From Rhizophagus sp. LPA8_4_AMF (taxonomy: Eukaryota > Glomeromycota > Glomeromycetes > Glomerales > Glomeraceae): a DNA stretch of 24,731 nt. Numbering within the stretch: position 1 is the first letter of the stretch; each line of letters opens with the position of its first letter. Both the position numbers and the translations under genes were made by a program. The notes under the pieces were generated by a model. That model did not search any database. It saw only the letters and a program-made list of their open reading frames with translations, and was not told the origin of the DNA. Shown in pieces: positions 18,241 through 24,731 of the stretch. Location of the stretch: contig JADRCO010000914.1 of the NCBI GenBank assembly GCA_021464525.1, forward strand, positions 1 through 24,731. Reading direction: 5' to 3'.

Positions 18241-21200
18241 AGGAGTTGCTTGAGAATGGCCTTAATTACATTGTACTCAGATAATAATTTTTTCTATATG
18301 AGAAAAAAACTTGTTATGAACTCATTTTATTATTTATAAATCATATATCTGAAGTATGTATATGATGGTTAAATTTATGCATATAATTTGAAATTCTATC
18401 TATCCAGTATTTTCTCATTATTTTTTGACAATGAATTTTCCTTTCAACAATTTTAAAGAAATGTTTAAGAGAGTTATATCTTTTTTTTTGACAGATAATC
18501 ATTGTTTGATTTTTATATGAATAAAATATTACCTGTACCGCTGTACGAAAAATTTTCCGTTTAACGTATTATTATTACAATTAGTCAGTTTAGCTTTATA
18601 GTACAATTTTCATTTTATTTTTTTTCAAAGTCAATAATCAATCTTTCCTTCATGATATGAATCCAAAATTTAATTACATAGAAAATTCATTAATATAAAC
18701 ACTTTAAAACGATACACATATTTAAAATTTGTTAACAAATTACGATTCAAAATTTTATTATTAAAATAAAATAAAATATATTTACAACTAGTTAACGATC
18801 TGTGTAAATATAGTAATAGTAAATCACGTGTTACAAATATAATACAAAAAAATGTGATACAAATAATAAAGAAAAATAATTTAATTCAAAAAGACTAATA
18901 TAAATAATAAGATAAATTTAAATAAAAAATAATATATATCAGATATTGATTCATTTTTGTAGATCGTTAAGAGATAATAAGCATCAGGCCAGTAAAAAGA
19001 GGAATATTCCGTTCGTCAGTTTATATCCGTCGGAATTAATAAAAGAATAATTGTAGAGTAAACTTTTTTCAAAGTAAACTTGCGTTTACATGATAGAGCA
19101 TGAGTTGGTAGGTTGCGCCGGGTTTTCAGTTACTTCAGAAACGACAATAACAGCTGTTTTAGTATTAGTGATTGGATTCATTTTGATTTTAATCTGTTTT
19201 TAAATTATTAGACTTTGTGGAGTTTTTTTTTTGTTTGTTAATTAAGTAATTTTTTTTTATTTGAGAGATTTTTTATTTGATAGAAAATTTGAAAGCGAAA
19301 TCGAAGTCATATTTATAATATTTCGAAAACAAACGAAAATCAAGAATAATACTAAAAATTCTAATCCGATTATATCGAAATATCTTGATATTTTTTTTCT
19401 TAGAAAATCCTTAAAATGTTTCGAGTTTAAATTGTTATTATTTGATGCGATTACAATTATTGTGTTTTTAGTTGCTAATCAAAAGTAATGCCAAGTAAAT
19501 AGACCACCTTTTATTTTTCTATTTACCATTTCTGGAAGGTTTTCAAGACGTAAACCTACCAAAATAAGATGTCATTCCAAATTGCAACAATTCTTATTAT
19601 TAAATTAAGATTACAATCAGAAATGGATTTAACCGATTTTGTTAAGGATCACACGTAGGTACTATTAATGCATGATATGAAAAATAGTAAAAAAGTTATA
19701 AAAAGTTTTTTAGTTAGTCAAGAATATAAATATTTTGTGTTACTTTTCTTTTAAAAATAAAATGTATATATATATAATAATGTAATATATATATAAAACA
19801 ATGATTTGCCATAAAAGTTATTATGAAACACTCTCAATCGTTTTCTTGCAGATCCCTCGATATAAAAAGGTTGAATGAACCCCAAACTAATGTGTAGATT
19901 TTCCTTTTTTAGACAATGCCAGCCGGCATTATGTAACTCTGGCCCTGAAGGGATGTGTAGATCTAATAGTAAATACTATTTACCTATTTATAAAACGGAA
20001 TATTGTTTCAAATGTCGAGTGAATATTATCATGAAAGATCCACGATCGATGAGATCGACTTGACTTGTTACAAATTGCTAAAATGGTAAAATTATACACT
20101 TGGTTTAGAATATGAGAACCAAAGTTCCCAATAAACATATTCTAAAATAACACATAAAATTTTAAAATAAGAAAAAGAGAATTAGTCTGACGTAATTATA
20201 AATTACACTGTAGACAATATTAACGATTCTCAAAAAAAGACTACCTCATCACATTCCCACCGTCAAATTTATCTGAATTCAATCTATCAAAATCATCAAA
20301 TAATAAAATGAATAAAATGATCATTTACTAAGTAGTAATATGATCCCAATATGTAATCCCATAAATACTTGATATAATCTGTAGCTCGGTATAAATATTA
20401 ACGTTAGAATACAATCTTATCACTACTGTATTTACTGTATCGTATGACGCGTATTATGCGTATGATTCATACAATAAAAATTAAAGGATCATTCCTGAAT
20501 TTAAAAATTAAATTTAATATCTTTTTATGAGATTTATATTAATATTATTATAATTAAAAAACTATTGTTCGGTCGATTAGGAATATGCAGGGTTTTAATG
20601 ACTGATATCTTTATTAGACATTCAATATTGAAATCAATATTAATAGCATTGATATCTATTCCCCCACTATTCAGTATTTACAATTAAAAAAACTATAATG
20701 CAAATAATCTTCAGAAATATATTATATACAATACACCGTATAACACAATCCGGCTTAAAAATTATGTATCGTGTAGTGATTCTGTCTTAACTGATGGTTT
20801 TAATGGAATTATAATTAAAGCCAACGTTGTTGATAAAAAAATTTTTTAAAAAATTGATCACATGTCTGAGTTATTATTTTTTTTTTTTTAGAAAAATGAT
20901 TTTTATAGCTATATATAGGGGTTCATAATGATTAATTTAACACAATAAAAAATTTATTTTATTACAAAGAGATTTTTACCTAAAAATTTCTGTATTTTGT
21001 TATTATTCTCTATAATAAAATCAATTTGGAATGTATTGTTATCAAATACATATTGTAAAATTAATTTTAGAAACAGTCTAAAATAATAAATGTTGAAACA
21101 ATTTTAACATTTGGTTTCAGTTAAGTCAGCATCACTAGTATCACGCAAATATCCACAAGTAAATATAAATTTTAAAGCAATATTTGTATTTATAGCTTTA

Positions 21201-21333
21201 GCAATTATTAATAAAATTTTAATTGAACAATGCAATTGAACAACTAATTCTGTCTGCATGTGTTATTCTGGAATATTAATAATGATAAAATTAATATTAA
21301 TTTATTTAAAGATTGCCGGCGAAATCTATTTAG
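18241..21333. other. Long AT-rich gap
   Basis: No gene is supported. Frames at 19261-19488 and 19875-20063 lack a good start or a coding pattern. A patch near 19918-19946 holds GCCAGCCGGCATTATG and ACTCTGGCC, words shared with the MITE at 15024-15140, so it may be a relic of a related element. AAATCACGTGTTAC lies near 18822. A long T run occurs near 20877-20890. Confidence 0.5.
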
Positions 21334-21770
21334 ATTTTAGACAATCATTTTAACATTAGTAACTTTATCCATAAAGCTTTCGAGGTCTACGATCAATCCT
21401 TGTCTAAACCGAAGAGTGAGAGGCGGCGTAAACGGAATACTCCTGATAATCCGTTGAATAGACGAAAATGTATTCGTAACATCAAATTATGGGGAAACTA
21501 TTGACTTATAGAATCGGGTATTTTGAAAATAAAAGAAAAACGAATATCAGTTTGAACATTCCTTAAATAAATAATTAGATGATTTCCTTTTCCCATTTAC
21601 TGAAGTTAAAATCTGGGCTATTTGGTTCGTCAAGCAGCCCCAGCGTCTCTTAGATAGAAGAAGGGAAAGGTTTAACACTTCTTAAAACCTACCATCCCAA
21701 ATCCCAGCTTCGAAATTCATGTCTCCTACATATAGAAGAAAAAAGAAACGTGGGTTCCAGATGTGACATA
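21334..21770 (+). pseudogene. Relic coding island of short frames
   Basis: This patch is richer in G+C than its flanks. On the plus strand it holds a 56-codon frame (21334-21504, with SLSKPKSERRRKRNT and NRRKCIRN), then a frame with FPFTEVKIWAIWFVKQPQRL ending near 21685, then a short frame with YRRKKKRGF ending at about 21769, in different phases. TTTAG precedes the first and could be an acceptor. The minus strand across the first part is also open (IPFTPPLTLRFRQGL). Exons of a gene or a frameshifted transposon relic are both possible. No family is recognised, and no ATG opens the first frame. Confidence 0.3.
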
Positions 21771-23329
21771 AACATCGCAATTGGTTGAATCATTCTGCAT
21801 GTATTCGGAAATTTTTTTAAAAATTTCCTCTTGTTCACTCAAATCATGAGACAATAAATTACATTTTTTCTATCAATTGTTTCATGCATAATGAAAGGGA
21901 AAGTTATTATTAAAGCAAGGATAATTTTGCTTAAAAAGTTGGAAAGATTAAATAAAACACGATTATAGAAAATATATCAAAATCATAAAAAAATAACCGT
22001 AAAATAAAGTGCAACACACCAAAAGAAAAAGAAAATCAAAAATTTAGTAATATGATAGTAATATATTAATCTGAAATTTTTCGTAATTAAAAATTCAATA
22101 AAAACAAAAAAAAAAATGATTATTCTAATAAAATGTCAAGTTGAATTAAGTTATAGTAAAAACTGTAAATTTACTAGGATCTTGTACGAAAAAAAAAAAT
22201 AATATATAAAAAAGGGTATTTCTAAAGATCACCACCACTTAATTCTGGCCGAAAATTATAATTTTGGCCAGAGTTAAAAAACATATATCATAAATTTTTT
22301 TCATAAATTCCAATTTAAACAATAAATGCGTAAAAAAATTCATTTAGATACTAATCGCACTAAAGTTTTGAAAATCTAAAAAATTTTTTTTTTAAAGCTA
22401 AAAATTGTACTATACTTATAAAATCAAAATTTCCGTTTTTCTCAAGATCAGTCTATCTGAACAACAGTCTTTATAACCTAAGAGAAACTTGTTCTACTCA
22501 TAAATTTACGTATATTGATGTTATTTATATTATGATTATAATAATATCAGTCAAAAAATTTGAAAATTCAAAAAAATACTTTTTGTATGGTGACGATCAC
22601 CACTGATGATATTTAACAAAATCCAAATAAAAAATACATAGAATCTAATTGACGGATATATTTTTATGTACAATATTAAAGTTATAAAATCTAAAGTCCT
22701 ATGGTAAAATCAAAATAAAGAATCATATTACTTATTTACCTTAAAAATTCATTCACTGAAGCTAAATCAAGTTAGACGTGAGAAAATTTTATTAACTGCA
22801 CTTCTTTTAGCTTTATAGTCTTCTATAATCATATTGTGATCAACGGGATCAGCATATAACATAATCAGAATAAAGGTTATTGAAAGAAAAAAGGAAAATT
22901 AAACTGAATTTTCTTTTATATCCGTTGGTTTACACGTGTAAATCAATGAATGACTTCATTCATGGATACAGGATTAATCATATTAATATATTTCGCGGTG
23001 GGTGGTACAAATGCATGCTAAAGACGGTCTAATAATAAAAAGTTATAATTCGCTAAAATTTACCATCCAAAGATCCGGAAAGAAATATTTTTTCCAAATT
23101 TACCGGATATATATGGAGTTATCTTAAAAATTTTATCGGATAAAGATTCGGAACATAAAAATTTTACACCGAGACTTTCAAAAATTCCAGATTTTTCTGG
23201 AATTTTATCACTAAAAAAAAAGACAATCGAATATAGATAGATAACTATCCTTCAAGCATATAATCTTAATGTTTGATAAAACAAATAAACTAATCGGAAG
23301 CAAGGATTAAAAGACAATATTATAGTAAC
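21771..23329. other. AT-rich gap with two hairpins
   Basis: No gene is supported. At 22239-22277 TTAATTCTGGCC and GGCCAGAGTTAA flank a GAAAATTATAATTTT centre and form a 39-bp near-perfect palindrome. At 23181-23206 AAAATTCCAGA-TTTT-TCTGGAATTTT is a perfect hairpin with 11-bp arms. A 38-codon frame from ATG near 23011 (MHAKDGLIIKSYNSLKF) is too short to call. Confidence 0.5.
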
Positions 23330-23640
23330 GCTATTGTATCCGTCGTTGACTAACGATAATTGATTTTATTTTAAACAATGATTATTACAGAATGTGATTG
23401 TTCATGAAATATTTTTAAAAATATTAGTAATGCTTGTAAATGGACAAATTTCTTTTTTTTTTACTTTCATTTCTTTCGTTACTAGTAAATGATTGATCCA
23501 GTGTTAAAAATGTACATATGTAATACGACATAAACTCCTTATTTTCAATAATTTAAACCTAAATATTTCAAAAAAAAAAGCATGTATATAAAAATAAAAC
23601 GAAAGCATTTGCAATGTTTATTTAAACCAATATAAATTAT
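23330..23640 (+). repeat. Dispersed repeat family, copy C (diverged)
   Basis: TATCCGTCGTTGACTAACG and TGTTCATGAAATATTTTT on the left resemble the left parts of copies A and B. TTTCTTTTTTTTTTTACTTT followed by CATTTCTTTCGTTACTAG is nearly the same as in copy B. ACGACATAAACTCC and the A run match copy A. Orientation is the same as A and B. The left boundary is uncertain. Confidence 0.55.
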
Positions 23641-24660
23641 TCAAATATCAATCGTTACTACAAATGCAGATTGGTCATCATAGTATTAATTGAGTTTTAT
23701 ACTAGCTGTAGCCTGTTGCGTTGCAACAGAATTAATTTATACTAATATGCTGCTTATCTACAAAATTTTCTGTTATATCAAGTCACTTGGTTACAGCATT
23801 AACAATACTCCACATTATATTTATAGAAAAATTGATGCATAATATACAAAAATAGTATGGCAGCGCATTAGTATCATGGAATATAATTAAGTATTTTATT
23901 TCATAGAGGATGGAGACAACCAAAAACAAAAATACAACAAAGTGTTTTAGGGTTGAACTGAAGAAAATAAAAAATGATTAAAAAAATTATTGAACTAAAA
24001 AACCAAAAATTAAAAATTTAGATCTTTTTAAGTTTGAAAAAAAAGAAAAAAAATTGTAGAAAAAATTTCAATTATAAGAACCGGTAAAAAAAAGGATTTT
24101 TTAAAAAAAAATAAAAAATAAAAAATAAAAAAGGCAACCGGATAGCTTCAGCAATGCGGTAATTGTGATCTGCTGCATCGATGGGAATAGCCATATGATT
24201 AAAATGTCTAATTAACCCTTTTTTCGTTAGATTATCTAGCAAAAAAAAGTGACCATTAAAACTTCATTAACAGAGCATACACATGACTCTGATAGCCAAG
24301 CAAATTATACTATAAACCATAATAAATAAGAACCATCATGCGTTTCCATGTTACGATTGTTACGTGATTCACATTATTTATACAGAGGATTATCTAAATG
24401 GGATTATCACATTAATATATGAATTACCTCACTATTAACTAAATTTGACATGTTTGCGCCAAAATTTCAATAAAATCTGATTTATGCCTTCTTTATCAAT
24501 GATAATTTCCACCTGAAAAACAAAATGTTGATGGTTAATGCATATTTACATCTCAGATGAAAAAAGAGTCAAGCGATTTAAATTCTATTGCATGTTTATG
24601 TATGGTGATCATAATAAATAATCGTATATATTAAAGGATTTTGTAATTTATCGACCCCCC
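23641..24660. other. AT-rich gap, low-complexity A tracts
   Basis: No gene is supported. CTGTTGC-GTT-GCAACAG at about 23712-23728 is a perfect 7-bp-arm palindrome. A run of AAAAAAT units occupies about 24098-24131. Confidence 0.5.
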
Positions 24661-24731
24661 GATGCATCGACCCATGTGATCAAATCACGTGACACACATA
24701 TTATAAATAAAACCTTTATTTTTAATAATAT
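24661..24731 (+). promoter_or_regulatory. Possible promoter at right edge (CACGTG and TATA-like box)
   Basis: ATCACGTGAC at about 24683-24692 is an E-box/bHLH-type word. A TATAAATA word at about 24702-24709 lies 12 bases after it. CATGTGATCAAATCAC just upstream adds a second CANNTG word. The spacing suits a core promoter reading rightwards out of the window. No downstream gene is visible, and the other CACGTG words in the window lack this arrangement with a gene. Confidence 0.25.

Noticed and set aside
19081..19135. Possible tRNA or pol III element around GATAGAGCATGAGTTGG
   Set aside because: No matching acceptor stem, and no GGTTCGANTCC-type B box at the right distance.
19261..19488. 75-codon plus-strand frame
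   Set aside because: Starts with TTG, has no internal ATG, and its Lys/Ile/Phe content is what the base composition gives.
19875..20063. 62-codon frame with several Cys
   Set aside because: The Cys and Pro part comes from GCCAGCCGGCATTATG and CTCTGGCC words shared with small elements, so it is probably a repeat relic.

Overview
The window is about three-quarters A+T, with long A and T tracts, very short scattered open frames, GT..AG introns of roughly 90-95 bp, and many small inverted-repeat elements. It has no bacterial-style operons or ribosome binding sites, and I see no rRNA, tRNA or CRISPR array. It reads as a gene-poor, repeat-rich stretch of a nuclear genome of an AT-rich fungus. The recurring words AATTCTGGCCAGAATT and GACCGTGACCGTTG, and the style of the inverted-repeat elements, remind me of arbuscular mycorrhizal fungi (Glomeromycotina, Rhizophagus-like). 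That assignment is inference from pattern memory and was not checked.

Layout: 183-660 is a degraded pogo/Tigger-like inverted-repeat element. 2684-3430 is the most unusual block: a tandem array whose units of about 122-132 bp each look like a 36-37 nt exon followed by an intron of about 85-96 nt with a GTAAAT donor, a branch-like CTAAC or CTGAC word in some copies, and a CTAG acceptor. 4336-4491 is a tiny acidic open frame, followed by a second pogo-like element at 4581-4916. 5288-5700 holds GACCG/GGTC repeats in opposite orientations. 5784-6370 is a clean Tc1/mariner-type foldback element with TA target-site copies. 6901-7601 (minus) is a two-exon gene of unknown function.

7602-11628 is AT-rich and nearly empty. 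11629-12456 (minus) is the best single coding region, an unknown N/Q-rich protein whose longest reading is cut by one in-frame TAA near the N terminus. 12614-12935, 14846-15295 and 23330-23640 are three copies of one dispersed repeat; the second carries a nested small element at 15024-15140. 13368-13546 is a near-perfect hairpin with 75 bp arms. 15881-16435 is an A-rich minisatellite. 17185-18240 has two CpG-containing islands flanking a small Cys-rich open frame. 21334-21770 is a GC-richer island of short coding-like pieces, probably a relic gene. The window ends with a CACGTG plus TATA-like arrangement that could be a promoter for a gene beyond the right edge.

No pathway or operon can be built from these genes. 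The two main protein-coding loci have no family I recognise. Most of the remaining structure is transposon-derived or repetitive. The exon-intron tandem array is the item most worth testing.
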